From assembly GCF_000719265.1 (NCBI RefSeq), contig NZ_JOFL01000019.1, positions 62,001-126,000 on the forward strand: 64,000 bases of DNA, in the 5' to 3' direction. This document shows, in pieces, positions 56,288-64,000 of the stretch. The stretch comes from Streptomyces roseoverticillatus (GTDB lineage Bacteria > Actinomycetota > Actinomycetes > Streptomycetales > Streptomycetaceae). The notes beneath the pieces were generated by a model that ran no database searches, was not told the origin of the DNA, and saw only the letters and a program-made list of their open reading frames with translations. Made by a program: the position numbers and the translations under genes. The stretch's first letter is position 1; each line of letters starts with the position of its first letter.

Positions 56288-56509
56288 CTACTTGTAGCGG
56301 TAGACGATCCGGCCACGCGTCAGGTCGTACGGAGAGAGCTCCACGACGACCCGGTCATCCGGAAGGATGCGGATGTAGTGCATACGCATCTTGCCGCTGA
56401 TGTGCGCGAGGACCTTGTGACCGTTCTGGAGCTCCACCTTGAACATTGCGTTCGGCAGAGACTCGATCACGGTGCCCTCGATCTCGATGGCACCTTGCTT
56501 CTTGGCCAC
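56288..56509 (-). CDS. infA: Translation initiation factor IF-1
   Basis: A 73-residue OB-fold protein that occupies the ribosomal A site during initiation. GTG 56509 gives [20 protein letters not shown], the normal N-terminus, with GGCGAAG upstream. [19 protein letters not shown] is typical. It leads the infA-rpmJ-rpsM-rpsK-rpoA-rplQ run after a 163-base gap from map, which probably holds a promoter. Confidence 0.98.
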   Translation of the reverse strand: MAKKQGAIEIEGTVIESLPNAMFKVELQNGHKVLAHISGKMRMHYIRILPDDRVVVELSPYDLTRGRIVYRYK

Positions 56510-56672
56510 GCTTCGCCTTTCGAATCGGCTACCTTGATCAACTCTCGTATGTGCGTGCCATCGGCACGAAGGCATGCGGATACACGAGAGCCGACGCGTC
56601 AGTCTACGTCAGGGCAACCCGAAAGACTAATCCAGGGGTGACTGCCCCGCCGCAGTGATCCTTAAGCGGTGC

Positions 56673-57509
56673 TCACGCCAGGGGATCCGGGGCCGCCGTG
56701 ACGCCGTATTCCGCCAGCTTCGCCTTGCCGCCGTCGACCGCCGTCAGGACCAGCGGCCCTTCCTCCGTCAGGGCGACGGAGTGCTCCCAGTGGGAGGACC
56801 AGGACATGTCGTCCGTGAGGACCGTCCAGTCGTCCTCCAGGACGTGCGTACGGGCCGTGCCGAGGCTCACCATGGGCTCGATGGCGATGCAGAAGCCCGG
56901 GACGAGCTTGGGGCCCTTGCCGCGCTTGCGGGAGACGTAGTTCAGCAGGTGCGGGTCCATGTGCATCTCGGAGCCGATGCCGTGGCCGCCGTAGTCCTCG
57001 ATGATCCCGTACTTGCCGGTGGCCGGGCGGGGCTGGCGGCGGATGTAGCCCTCGATGGCCTTGGAGATGTCCACCAGGCGGTTGCCGTTCTTCACGGCGG
57101 CGATGCCGGCCCACATGGATTCCTCGGTCACCCGGGAGAGCTCGATCAGCTCCGGAGCGTGACCGGTGCCCACGAAGGCCGTGAAGGCCGCGTCGCCGTG
57201 CCAGCCGCCCACGATGGCGCCGGCGTCGATCGAGATGATGTCGCCGTCCTTGAGGACCGTCTTCTCGTCCGGGATGCCGTGGACGACGACCTCGTTCACC
57301 GAGGTGCAGATGGTGGCGGGGAAGCCGCCGTACCCGAGGAAATTCGACTTCGCGCCGTGCTCGGCGATCACCTTGCGGGCGACCTCGTCCAGGTCCTTGG
57401 TCGTGGCACCCGGCACGGCCGCCTCCCGGGTGGCCGCGTGGATGGCGGCGACGACCAGCCCCGCCTCGCGCATCTTCGCGATCTGCTCGGCGGTCTTGAT
57501 CTCGACCAT
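56673..57509 (-). CDS. map: Methionine aminopeptidase, type I
   Basis: Removes the initiator methionine from new proteins. The 278-residue form starts at ATG 57509. Metal ligands fall in ISIDAGAIVGGWHGDAAFT (about 96-114), GGHGIGSEMH (about 172-181) and FCIAIEPM. The substrate-site histidine is in the NEVVVHGIPDE segment. It is downstream of secY-adk but separated from adk by a 38-base perfect palindrome, so it may be transcribed separately. Confidence 0.97.
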   Translation of the reverse strand: MVEIKTAEQIAKMREAGLVVAAIHAATREAAVPGATTKDLDEVARKVIAEHGAKSNFLGYGGFPATICTSVNEVVVHGIPDEKTVLKDGDIISIDAGAIVGGWHGDAAFTAFVGTGHAPELIELSRVTEESMWAGIAAVKNGNRLVDISKAIEGYIRRQPRPATGKYGIIEDYGGHGIGSEMHMDPHLLNYVSRKRGKGPKLVPGFCIAIEPMVSLGTARTHVLEDDWTVLTDDMSWSSHWEHSVALTEEGPLVLTAVDGGKAKLAEYGVTAAPDPLA

Positions 57510-57550
57510 GGGTGGTGCCTTTCTGGGACTACGGTCCGACTCGAATAACA

Positions 57551-57588
57551 CTACGGCCGCGGTGCCCCTAGGGGCACCGCGGCCGTAG
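57551..57588. terminator. 38-base perfect palindrome between adk and map
   Basis: Arms 57551-57568 and 57571-57588 are perfectly complementary (18 bp) with only TA between them. The stem starts 56 bases after the adk stop and ends 42 bases before the map start. It looks like a strong terminator or attenuator between two genes usually cotranscribed. Confidence 0.75.
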
Positions 57589-57643
57589 TACAGCAATCAT
57601 CAATTGAGGAACCGCGGCGGCGCGCAACCACCTCCGCGAGAGC

Positions 57644-58294
57644 TCAGTCGCGCGACAGAGCCGCCATCGCGCGCTCCGTGACCTCGGTGACCTTGCCGAG
57701 GGCCGAGATCGTCACCACGAGGCCCTGGGCCTTGTAGTAGTCGATGATCGGCTCGGTCTCGCTGTGGTAGACCTCCAGCCGGCGGCGGACGGTCTCCTCG
57801 CTGTCGTCCTCGCGCTGGTACAGCTCGCCGCCGCAGGTGTCGCAGACACCCTCCACGGCCGGCGGGTTGTAGATCGCGTGGAAGATGTGCGAGCTGTCCT
57901 TGCGGCACATCCGGCGACCGGCGATCCGCTTGACGACCTCGTCCTCCGGGACCTCCAGGTCCAGGACGGCGTCCAGCTTGAGGTCGTCGGCCTTGAGGAT
58001 GGCGTCCAGCGCCTCGGCCTGGGCCAGGTTGCGCGGGAAGCCGTCGAGCAGGAAGCCGCCGGCGGCGTCCGCCTGGTCCATGCGGTCCTTGGCCATGCCG
58101 ATGGTGACCTCGTCCGGCACGAGCTGGCCGGCCCGCATGTACTCCTGGGCCTTCTGGCCCAGGGGCGTGCCCTGGCTGATGTTCGCCCGGAAGAGGTCGC
58201 CCGTCGAGATGTGCGGGATCGCGAGGTTCTTGGCGAGGTACGCGGCCTGCGTACCCTTGCCGGCGCCGGGCGGCCCGACGAGGACGATTCGCAT
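57644..58294 (-). CDS. adk: Adenylate kinase
   Basis: Interconverts AMP, ADP and ATP. The 216 residues include P-loop GPPGAGKGTQAAYLA (8-22), DGFPRN (about 84-89) and a LID domain with cysteines (MCRKDSSH near 129 and GVCDTCGGELY near 149). The LID is therefore the zinc-binding long form. The start codon overlaps the secY stop (TGATG), so it is translationally coupled to secY. Confidence 0.97.
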   Translation of the reverse strand: MRIVLVGPPGAGKGTQAAYLAKNLAIPHISTGDLFRANISQGTPLGQKAQEYMRAGQLVPDEVTIGMAKDRMDQADAAGGFLLDGFPRNLAQAEALDAILKADDLKLDAVLDLEVPEDEVVKRIAGRRMCRKDSSHIFHAIYNPPAVEGVCDTCGGELYQREDDSEETVRRRLEVYHSETEPIIDYYKAQGLVVTISALGKVTEVTERAMAALSRD

Positions 58295-59607
58295 CAGCGG
58301 AGGAACCCTTCGTAGTTGCGCTGCTGAAGCTGGCTCTCGATCTGCTTCACAGTCTCCAGACCGACACCCACGATGATCAGGATGCTGGTTCCCCCGAACG
58401 GGAAGTTCTGGTTTGCGTTGAGTGTGACCAGCGCCACCGTGGGCACCAGGGCGATCAGGCCCAGGTAGAGAGAGCCGGGCCACGTGATGCGGTTCAGCAC
58501 GTAGCTCAGGTACTCCGCGGTGGGACGACCCGCCCGGATGCCCGGGATGAACCCACCATACTTCTTCATGTTGTCGGCAACTTCTTCGGGGTTGAAGGAG
58601 ATGGCGACGTAGAAGAACGCGAAGAAAACGATCAGCAGGAAGTACGTGACCATGTAGATCGGGTGGTCACCCTTGACCAGATTGCGCTGGATCCACTCCG
58701 CCCAGTCCGCCTTCGACCCGGTGAACTGCACGAGCAGCGCCGGGATGTAGAGCAGCGACGAGGCGAAGATGACGGGAATCACACCCGCCTGGTTCACCTT
58801 GAGCGGGATGTAGGTGGACGTGCCGCCGTAGGAACGGCGGCCGATCATGCGCTTGGCGTACTGCACGGGGATCCGGCGCTGGGCCTGCTCGACGAACACC
58901 ACGAGCGCGACCATGGCCAGGCCGCAGAGGATGACCAGAGAGAACTCCAGCCAGCCGCCCATCAGGGTGCCCTGCAGCTTGATCGCCCAGAGGGCGGTCG
59001 GGAAGCCGGCGGCGATGGAGGTGAACATCAGGATCGACATGCCGTTGCCGATGCCGCGGTCGGTGATGAGCTCACCGAGCCACATGATCAGACAGGTGCC
59101 GGCGGTCATGGTGACGACCATGACGACGGTGGTGAAGATCGACTGGTTGGGAACGATCTGGTTCCCGACGGTGCAGCCCCCGAACAAGGCACCGCTGCGG
59201 GCAGTGGCCACGAGGCCGGTGCCCTGGAGGACGGCAAGAGCCACGGTCAGATAACGCGTGTACTGCGTGATCTTTGCCTGCCCCGACTGACCCTCCTTCT
59301 TGAGGGCTTCCAGCCGTGGAATGACGACGGTCAGGAGCTGCAGGATGATGCTCGCCGTGATGTACGGCATGATCCCGAGCGCAAAGATCGTGATCTGCAG
59401 CAGCGCGCCACCACTGAACATGTTCACGAGGCCGAAGAGGCCCTGACCGCTCTTGGTCTGGTCCATGCACATCTGGACATTGCGGTAGTCGACTCCCGGC
59501 ACCGGTACATGCGCACCGAGCCGGAAGAGCACCATGATGCCCAGCGTGAACAGCAGCTTCTTGCGCAGGTCGGGCGTCTTGAACGCCCGGGCGAACGCGG
59601 TGAGCAC
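58294..59607 (-). CDS. secY: Protein translocase subunit SecY
   Basis: The pore of the Sec translocon in the cytoplasmic membrane. 437 residues with ten membrane helices. The N-terminal FARAFKTPDLRKKLLFTLGI, the plug region after helix 1, MFSGGALLQITIFALGIMPY (about 63-82) and the cytosolic loops with QAQRRIPVQYAKRMIGRR (about 235-252) are typical. GTG 59607 has AGGAGG upstream. It is separated from rplO by a terminator-like hairpin and has a 200-base leader with a second hairpin. Confidence 0.98.
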   Translation of the reverse strand: MLTAFARAFKTPDLRKKLLFTLGIMVLFRLGAHVPVPGVDYRNVQMCMDQTKSGQGLFGLVNMFSGGALLQITIFALGIMPYITASIILQLLTVVIPRLEALKKEGQSGQAKITQYTRYLTVALAVLQGTGLVATARSGALFGGCTVGNQIVPNQSIFTTVVMVVTMTAGTCLIMWLGELITDRGIGNGMSILMFTSIAAGFPTALWAIKLQGTLMGGWLEFSLVILCGLAMVALVVFVEQAQRRIPVQYAKRMIGRRSYGGTSTYIPLKVNQAGVIPVIFASSLLYIPALLVQFTGSKADWAEWIQRNLVKGDHPIYMVTYFLLIVFFAFFYVAISFNPEEVADNMKKYGGFIPGIRAGRPTAEYLSYVLNRITWPGSLYLGLIALVPTVALVTLNANQNFPFGGTSILIIVGVGLETVKQIESQLQQRNYEGFLR

Positions 59608-59620
59608 GGTGCCTCCTGCG

Positions 59621-59644
59621 CCTCTCGCGTTGCCACGCGAGAGG
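59621..59644 (-). promoter_or_regulatory. Hairpin in the secY leader
   Basis: CCTCTCGCG (59621-59629) and CGCGAGAGG (59636-59644) form a perfect 9-bp stem with a 6-base loop. It ends only a few bases before the secY ribosome site (AGGAGG, 59612-59617), so it could affect secY translation. Confidence 0.5.
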
Positions 59645-59760
59645 TGACGGTCTTGAGGATCGACGAATACTTATCAGTCAAAATCCGCGCGGACACAGGC
59701 CGCGCGGAGGTTAACAGTGCACGCCACCTTACCGGCGACCGTGCCCCCCTTGGAACGACC

Positions 59761-59794
59761 AACCGGGGATGCCCCTTTTGGGACATCCCCGGTT
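59761..59794. terminator. Terminator between rplO and secY
   Basis: Arms 59761-59775 and 59780-59794 pair over 15 positions with one mismatch and a TTTT/AAAA loop. Starting 16 bases after the rplO stop, it would end or attenuate spc-operon transcription before secY. Confidence 0.75.
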
Positions 59795-59809
59795 GTCAGT
59801 TCAACGAGC

Positions 59810-60265
59810 TCAGACGAGCTCGGTGACGGTGCCGCCGGCAGCGGCAATCTTCTCCTTGGCGGAGCCGGAGACGGCGTCGACCGTCACCTGCAGCGCCACG
59901 GAGATCTCGCCCTGGCCCAGGACCTTGACGAGCTGGTTCTTGCGAACCGCACCCTTGGCGACCAGGTCGGCCACCGTGACCTCGCCACCCTGCGGGTAGA
60001 GCGCGGCCAGCTTGTCCAGGTTCACGACCTGGAACTCGGTACGGAACGGGTTCTTGAAGCCCTTGAGCTTCGGCAGGCGCATGTGGAGGGGCATCTGCCC
60101 ACCCTCGAAGCGCTGCGGAACCTGGTAACGAGCCTTCGTGCCCTTGGTACCACGACCGGCCGTCTTACCCTTCGACGCCTCACCACGACCGACACGGGTC
60201 TTGGCGGTCTTGGCGCCGGGGGCGGGACGGAGGTTGTGGACCTTCAGCGGGTTCTGCTCCGCCAT
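59810..60265 (-). CDS. rplO: Ribosomal protein L15
   Basis: A large-subunit protein of 151 residues. The glycine/lysine-rich start ([20 protein letters not shown]) binds rRNA, and the globular part begins near [19 protein letters not shown]. Separated from rpmD by one base, in the usual spc-operon order rpsE-rpmD-rplO. Confidence 0.98.
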   Translation of the reverse strand: MAEQNPLKVHNLRPAPGAKTAKTRVGRGEASKGKTAGRGTKGTKARYQVPQRFEGGQMPLHMRLPKLKGFKNPFRTEFQVVNLDKLAALYPQGGEVTVADLVAKGAVRKNQLVKVLGQGEISVALQVTVDAVSGSAKEKIAAAGGTVTELV

Positions 60266-60266
60266 G

Positions 60267-60449
60267 TCAGTCGACCTCCTCGACCGTCACGAGGTGGCGG
60301 ACGGTCTGCACCATGCCGCGGATCTCGGGGCGGTCCTCCTTGACAACCACATCGTTCATGCGCTTGAGACCAAGCGAACGAAGGGTGTCGCGGTGGTTCT
60401 GCTTGCTACCGATGTAGGACTTAACCTGCGTGACCTTGAGGCGAGCCAT
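60267..60449 (-). CDS. rpmD: Ribosomal protein L30
   Basis: A 60-residue large-subunit protein starting at ATG 60449, one base shared with the rpsE stop (TAATG). [20 protein letters not shown] and the [14 protein letters not shown] segment are typical of bacterial L30. Translation is coupled to rpsE. Confidence 0.97.
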   Translation of the reverse strand: MARLKVTQVKSYIGSKQNHRDTLRSLGLKRMNDVVVKEDRPEIRGMVQTVRHLVTVEEVD

Positions 60450-61051
60450 TACGCACCCGCCCCTGCACGCGCCCGCAGCAGAGCGGCGGGAGCAACGTCC
60501 TCCAGCGGCAGGCCACGACGGGCGGCGATCTCCTCGGGACGGGAGAGTCCCTGGAGGGCCGTCACCGTGGCGTGCACGATGTTGATCGGGTTCGAAGAAC
60601 CGAGCGACTTCGACAGGATGTCGTGAACGCCGGCGCACTCGAGCACGGCACGCACCGGGCCACCGGCGATAACACCGGTACCGGGGGAAGCCGGCTTGAG
60701 CAGGACGACGCCCGCGGCCTTCTCGCCCTGGATCGGGTGCGGGATGGTGCCCTGGATACGGGGGACCTTGAAGAAGTTCTTCTTGGCCTCTTCCACGCCC
60801 TTGGCGATGGCAGCCGGAACTTCCTTGGCCTTGCCGTAACCGACACCCACGGTGCCGTCACCGTCACCCACCACGACGAGCGCGGTGAAGCTGAAGCGAC
60901 GACCACCCTTGACAACCTTGGCGACGCGGTTGATCGCGACTACGCGCTCAACGTACGCGGTCTTCTCGGCGGCAGCGCCACCGTCGCGACCCTTCCGGTC
61001 CCGCCGCTCGCCGCCACCGGCACCGCTTCCGCGGCGCTGGGGTCCAGCCAT
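60449..61051 (-). CDS. rpsE: Ribosomal protein S5
   Basis: A small-subunit accuracy protein of 200 residues. A Gly/Arg/Asp-rich N-terminal extension (about 1-30) precedes the double-stranded-RNA-binding region ([20 protein letters not shown], about 35-54). The C-terminal domain follows ([20 protein letters not shown], about 123-142). The tail is Ala/Arg-rich. The extension is usual in actinobacteria. Confidence 0.98.
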   Translation of the reverse strand: MAGPQRRGSGAGGGERRDRKGRDGGAAAEKTAYVERVVAINRVAKVVKGGRRFSFTALVVVGDGDGTVGVGYGKAKEVPAAIAKGVEEAKKNFFKVPRIQGTIPHPIQGEKAAGVVLLKPASPGTGVIAGGPVRAVLECAGVHDILSKSLGSSNPINIVHATVTALQGLSRPEEIAARRGLPLEDVAPAALLRARAGAGA

Positions 61052-61097
61052 TGGATTTACCTCTCTCTGTTACGTCCGCTAGCTCCGGAACCGGGGC

Positions 61098-61481
61098 TTA
61101 GAACTTCAGCCCGGCTTCGCGGGCGGCGTCAGCCAGAGCGGCAATGCGCCCGGCGTACCTGTTGCCACCACGGTCGAACACGACGGCCTCGACACCGGCG
61201 GCCTTCGCACGCTCGGCGACCAGGGCACCGACCTGCTTGGCCTGCGCGGACTTGTCGCCCTCGCCACCACGGATCGAAGCGTCCAGGTTCGACGCCGACG
61301 CCAGGGTGTGACCCTTGAGGTCGTCGATGACCTGAGCGGTGATGCCGCGGTTCGAGCGGGTCACGACGAGGCGCGGACGCTCCGCCGTACCCGACACGTT
61401 CTTGCGAATGCGGACATGGCGGCGGGCCTTGGCGGCACGCTTGTAAGCGTCGCCCTTGGCGATCTTCACACCGTATGCCAT
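61098..61481 (-). CDS. rplR: Ribosomal protein L18
   Basis: A 5S rRNA-binding large-subunit protein of 127 residues. [19 protein letters not shown] (about 21-39), the [20 protein letters not shown] segment and the terminal EAGLKF are universal. Three bases separate it from rplF upstream. Confidence 0.98.
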   Translation of the reverse strand: MAYGVKIAKGDAYKRAAKARRHVRIRKNVSGTAERPRLVVTRSNRGITAQVIDDLKGHTLASASNLDASIRGGEGDKSAQAKQVGALVAERAKAAGVEAVVFDRGGNRYAGRIAALADAAREAGLKF

Positions 61482-61484
61482 GGC

Positions 61485-62024
61485 TTACTTACCAGCCTTT
61501 CCGACCTTGCGGCGGATGACCTCGCCGGCGTACTTGACGCCCTTGGCCTTGTACGGGTCGGGCTTCCGCAGCTTGCGGATGTTCGCCGCGACCTCGCCGA
61601 CCTTCTGCTTGTCGATGCCCTCGACGCTGAGCTTGGTGGGCGACTCGACCTTGAAGGTGATGCCCTCGGGCGCCTCGATCAGGATCGGGTGGCTGTAGCC
61701 CAGCGAGAACTCCAGGTTGGAGCCCTTCGCCTGGACGCGGTAACCGACACCGCTGATCTCGAGAGCCTTGCTGTAGCCCGCGGTCACGCCGGTGATCATG
61801 TTCGCCACCAGCGTGCGGGACAGGCCGTGCAGGGCCTTGTTCTGACGCTCGTCGTTCGGACGAGAGACGACAAGGGTGCCGTCCTCGGCCTTAGCGATCT
61901 CGATGGGCGCGGCAACGGCGTGCGTGAGGGAACCCTTGGGGCCCTTCACGTGCACCGTACGGCCATCGATGGTGACGTCCACACCAGCGGGAACCTGGAT
62001 GGGCAGCCGTCCAATACGCGACAT
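61485..62024 (-). CDS. rplF: Ribosomal protein L6
   Basis: A large-subunit protein near the factor-binding site. The 179-residue form starts at ATG 62024 ([15 protein letters not shown]). The two-lobed fold is closed by the signature [19 protein letters not shown] (about 155-173). It lies between rpsH and rplR. Confidence 0.98.
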   Translation of the reverse strand: MSRIGRLPIQVPAGVDVTIDGRTVHVKGPKGSLTHAVAAPIEIAKAEDGTLVVSRPNDERQNKALHGLSRTLVANMITGVTAGYSKALEISGVGYRVQAKGSNLEFSLGYSHPILIEAPEGITFKVESPTKLSVEGIDKQKVGEVAANIRKLRKPDPYKAKGVKYAGEVIRRKVGKAGK

Positions 62025-62046
62025 TGGCTTTTCCTCCGTTCCCTGG

Positions 62047-62445
62047 TTACCAGACGTAGGCGAGGACTTCCCCACCCACGCCCTTCTTGCTGGCCTGCTG
62101 GCCGGTCAGGAGACCGTGGGACGTGGAGATGATCGCCACGCCCAGGCCGCCGAGGACCTTCGGCAGGTTGGTGGACTTTGCGTAGACACGCAGGCCCGGC
62201 TTCGAGATCCGCTTGATGCCCGCAATGGAGCGCTCGCGGTTCGGACCGAACTTCAGGTCGATGACGAGGCTCTTGCCAACCTCGGCGTCCTCGACCTTCC
62301 AGCCGGCGATGTAGCCCTCCTGCTGCAGGATCTCGGCGATGTGCGCCTTGATCTTGCTGTGGGGCATGGCCACGGTGTCGTGGTAAGCCGAGTTCGCGTT
62401 CCGCAGACGGGTCAGCATGTCTGCGATCGGATCGGTCATGGTCAT
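62047..62445 (-). CDS. rpsH: Ribosomal protein S8
   Basis: A small-subunit assembly protein of 132 residues starting at ATG 62445 with GAAGG upstream. [20 protein letters not shown] and the C-terminal [20 protein letters not shown] are typical. In E. coli S8 is the autogenous repressor of the spc operon; the equivalent target here was not identified. A 262-base gap separates it from rpsN. Confidence 0.98.
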   Translation of the reverse strand: MTMTDPIADMLTRLRNANSAYHDTVAMPHSKIKAHIAEILQQEGYIAGWKVEDAEVGKSLVIDLKFGPNRERSIAGIKRISKPGLRVYAKSTNLPKVLGGLGVAIISTSHGLLTGQQASKKGVGGEVLAYVW

Positions 62446-62707
62446 GTTTGGCCTTCGGCCTCTCTCGCCGGGGTTTCCTATGTGCGCCATCCCTCTCCCC
62501 GAACTGTGTCGGGGCGGGTGCGGTGCGGGGACCTACGGCGTAGTAAGACGGTCATGGGCGGCGGGCACCCAACCCTGCAACTCTACGCGAGTGCCGGGCC
62601 GGGCCCCACCGTCCTTGATGCTTACCGAGAGCCCTGGTTAACCCACCGAAAATGCCGCCGTTCGCCAGAACGCCCTTGAGGGGCGGTGGTTGGGCGACGG
62701 GTGGGTG
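62446..62707. other. Unusually long gap between rpsN and rpsH
   Basis: These 262 bases have no gene. They contain a small stem (CGCCC-N5-GGGCG at 62671-62685) just after rpsN, and CCCCGA-N6-TCGGGG near 62497-62514 just before rpsH. Other gaps in this operon are much shorter. Confidence 0.55.
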
Positions 62708-62893
62708 TTACCAGGAGCTCTTGGTCACGCCCGGCAGCTCGCCACGGTGAGCCATCTCACGAAGGCACACGCGGCAGAGGCCGAACTTGCGGTAAACGGA
62801 GTGCGGGCGGCCGCAGCGCTGGCAGCGGGTGTACGCGCGCACACCGAACTTGGGCTTGCGAGCAGCCTTGGCAATAAGAGACTTCTTCGCCAT
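62708..62893 (-). CDS. rpsN: Ribosomal protein S14, zinc-binding type
   Basis: A 61-residue short-form S14 with zinc ligands C24, C27, C40 and C43 (CQRC and CRVC). [20 protein letters not shown] and the [17 protein letters not shown] end are usual for the type Z protein. It is five bases downstream of rplE. Streptomyces often keep a zinc-free long paralogue elsewhere under zinc control. Confidence 0.97.
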   Translation of the reverse strand: MAKKSLIAKAARKPKFGVRAYTRCQRCGRPHSVYRKFGLCRVCLREMAHRGELPGVTKSSW

Positions 62894-62898
62894 CTCGC

Positions 62899-63459
62899 TT
62901 ACGCCTCCTTGAACGGGAAGCCGAGGTGACGAAGGAGGGCGCGGCCCTCGTCGTCGTTGGTCGCCGTGGTCACCACGGTGATGTCCATACCCCGGACGCG
63001 GTCGATCTTGTCCTGGTCGATCTCGTGGAACATGACCTGCTCCGTGAGGCCGAAGGTGTAGTTGCCCCGACCGTCGAACTGCTTCGGGGACAGACCACGG
63101 AAGTCGCGGATGCGCGGCAGCGCGAGCGACAGGGTGCGGTCCAGGAACTCCCACATGCGGTCACCACGGAGGGTGACGTGGGCGCCGATCGGCTGGCCCT
63201 CACGCAGCTTGAACTGCGCGATGGACTTGCGAGCCTTGGTGACGGCGGGCTTCTGGCCCGTGATCGTGGTGAGGTCGCGGATGGCGCCCTCGATCAGCTT
63301 GGAGTCGCGGGCGGCGTCGCCCACACCCATGTTGACCACGATCTTGGTGAGGCCGGGAACCTGCATGACGTTCTCGTAGGAGAACTCCTCACGCAGCTTG
63401 CCGACGATCTCTTCGCGGTAGCGCAGCTTGAGACGCGGCGCGTTGGTGGTGGCAGTCAT
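62899..63459 (-). CDS. rplE: Ribosomal protein L5
   Basis: A 5S rRNA-binding protein of the central protuberance, 186 residues. [20 protein letters not shown] (about 29-48) and [20 protein letters not shown] (about 123-142) are diagnostic. The start shares one base with the rplX stop (TGATG), so the two are translationally coupled. Confidence 0.98.
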   Translation of the reverse strand: MTATTNAPRLKLRYREEIVGKLREEFSYENVMQVPGLTKIVVNMGVGDAARDSKLIEGAIRDLTTITGQKPAVTKARKSIAQFKLREGQPIGAHVTLRGDRMWEFLDRTLSLALPRIRDFRGLSPKQFDGRGNYTFGLTEQVMFHEIDQDKIDRVRGMDITVVTTATNDDEGRALLRHLGFPFKEA

Positions 63460-63782
63460 CAGATGTCCTCACCGGTGCGCTTGGCAACGCGGATCTTGTT
63501 GCCGTTCTCGTCGAAGCGGTAACCGACACGCGTGACGACCTTCTTGCCGTCCTTCTCCACGACGAGCTGAACGTTGCTCACGTGGATGGGGGCCTCGGTC
63601 GTGACAATGCCGCCGGTCTGCGAACCACGAGCGGTCTGGCCGGCCTTGGTGTGCTTCTTGACCCGGTTGACACCCTCGACGAGGACGCGGTTCTCGCTGG
63701 GCATGGCCACGATGACCTTGCCCTGCTTGCCCTTGTCCTTACCGGTGATGACCTGGACCAGGTCGCCCTTCTTGATCTTCAT
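63459..63782 (-). CDS. rplX: Ribosomal protein L24
   Basis: A 107-residue assembly-initiating large-subunit protein. The KOW motif ([20 protein letters not shown], residues 4-23) and the [17 protein letters not shown] segment are clear. Directly downstream of rplN (three bases between stop and start) and coupled to rplE. Confidence 0.98.
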   Translation of the reverse strand: MKIKKGDLVQVITGKDKGKQGKVIVAMPSENRVLVEGVNRVKKHTKAGQTARGSQTGGIVTTEAPIHVSNVQLVVEKDGKKVVTRVGYRFDENGNKIRVAKRTGEDI

Positions 63783-63785
63783 CGG

Positions 63786-64000
63786 TTACAGCACCTCCGG
63801 CGCGAGCGAGACGATCTTCATGAACTTCTTCTCGCGCAGCTCTCGGCCCACGGGGCCGAAGATACGGGTGCCGCGGGGGTCACCGTCGTTCTTGAGAACG
63901 ACAGCGGCGTTCTCGTCGAAACGGATGTACGAGCCATCCGGACGGCGGCGCTCCTTGACGGTGCGAACGATGACGGCCTTGATGACGTCACCCTTCTTCA
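63786..64000 (-). CDS. rplN: Ribosomal protein L14, C-terminal part (cut by window edge)
   Basis: The last 71 codons of L14, a large-subunit protein at the small-subunit interface. The readable part begins [13 protein letters not shown] and ends [20 protein letters not shown]. The start of the gene lies beyond 64000. The order rplN-rplX-rplE is standard. Confidence 0.96.
   Translation of the reverse strand, partial: KKGDVIKAVIVRTVKERRRPDGSYIRFDENAAVVLKNDGDPRGTRIFGPVGRELREKKFMKIVSLAPEVL

Overview
The window is chromosomal DNA from a high-GC actinobacterium, almost certainly a Streptomyces. The evidence is third-position GC close to saturation, many GTG starts, the sporulation regulators BldM and WhiD side by side, a chaplin-type surface protein, a lone TTA leucine codon, Streptomyces-style intergenic hairpin repeats, and an alpha ribosomal operon with no rpsD between rpsK and rpoA. 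From memory, the gene order guaB3-guaB-sigma-whiB-groEL-groES-tsaD-rimI-tsaB-tsaE-alr-nnr-glmS-glmM-rpsI-rplM also runs through the corresponding Mycobacterium tuberculosis region, so most of the window is an ancient core block. No rRNA, tRNA, CRISPR array, insertion sequence or prophage was recognised.

Layout. 1-9.6 kb: a proline/glutamine-rich membrane protein; guanine-nucleotide genes (guaB3-like, guaB); an ECF-type sigma factor; bldM with a textbook sigma-BldN promoter; whiD; a LysR/MOSC divergent pair; a short-chain dehydrogenase; and a SnoaL-like protein. 9.7-13.1 kb: groEL-groES under two CIRCE (HrcA) operators, then a lipoprotein polysaccharide deacetylase. 13.2-19.1 kb is an accessory pocket. 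It holds a methyltransferase, a possible frameshifted remnant, a small protein ending in a candidate amyloid-type motif coupled to a truncated partner, an XRE/DUF5753 regulator with a truncated DUF397 partner, and a toxin-antitoxin-like pair whose toxin has the TTA codon.

19.1-28.6 kb: two membrane proteins, the tRNA t6A genes (tsaD, rimI-like, tsaB, and tsaE slightly apart), a secreted protein of unknown role, a 64-residue ORF behind a good iron box, an alpha/beta hydrolase, alanine racemase and NAD(P)HX repair. 28.7-32.8 kb is defence-like: a VapBC-type pair with an operator palindrome, then a 1106-residue trypsin-NACHT-LRR protein resembling bacterial NLR immune proteins. 32.9-36 kb: an SDR, an autoregulated MerR regulator, a chaplin with a 16-residue upstream ORF, and a membrane protein.

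36-46.5 kb: cell-envelope precursor and CoA genes (acpS, glmS, coaA, glmM), a DUF389 protein, the rplM-rpsI operon, an ABC-F ATPase and a proline-rich membrane protein. 46.7-52.2 kb: a lipoprotein and two tandem paralogous GT4 glycosyltransferases that share an unassigned C-terminal domain. 52.2-64 kb: the end of the spc operon and the whole alpha operon, all on the minus strand, from rplN (cut by the window edge) to rplQ and truA. This translation cluster is interrupted by several hairpins and repeat elements (rplO/secY, secY leader, adk/map, rpoA/rplQ), which suggests separate transcription units rather than one long operon.
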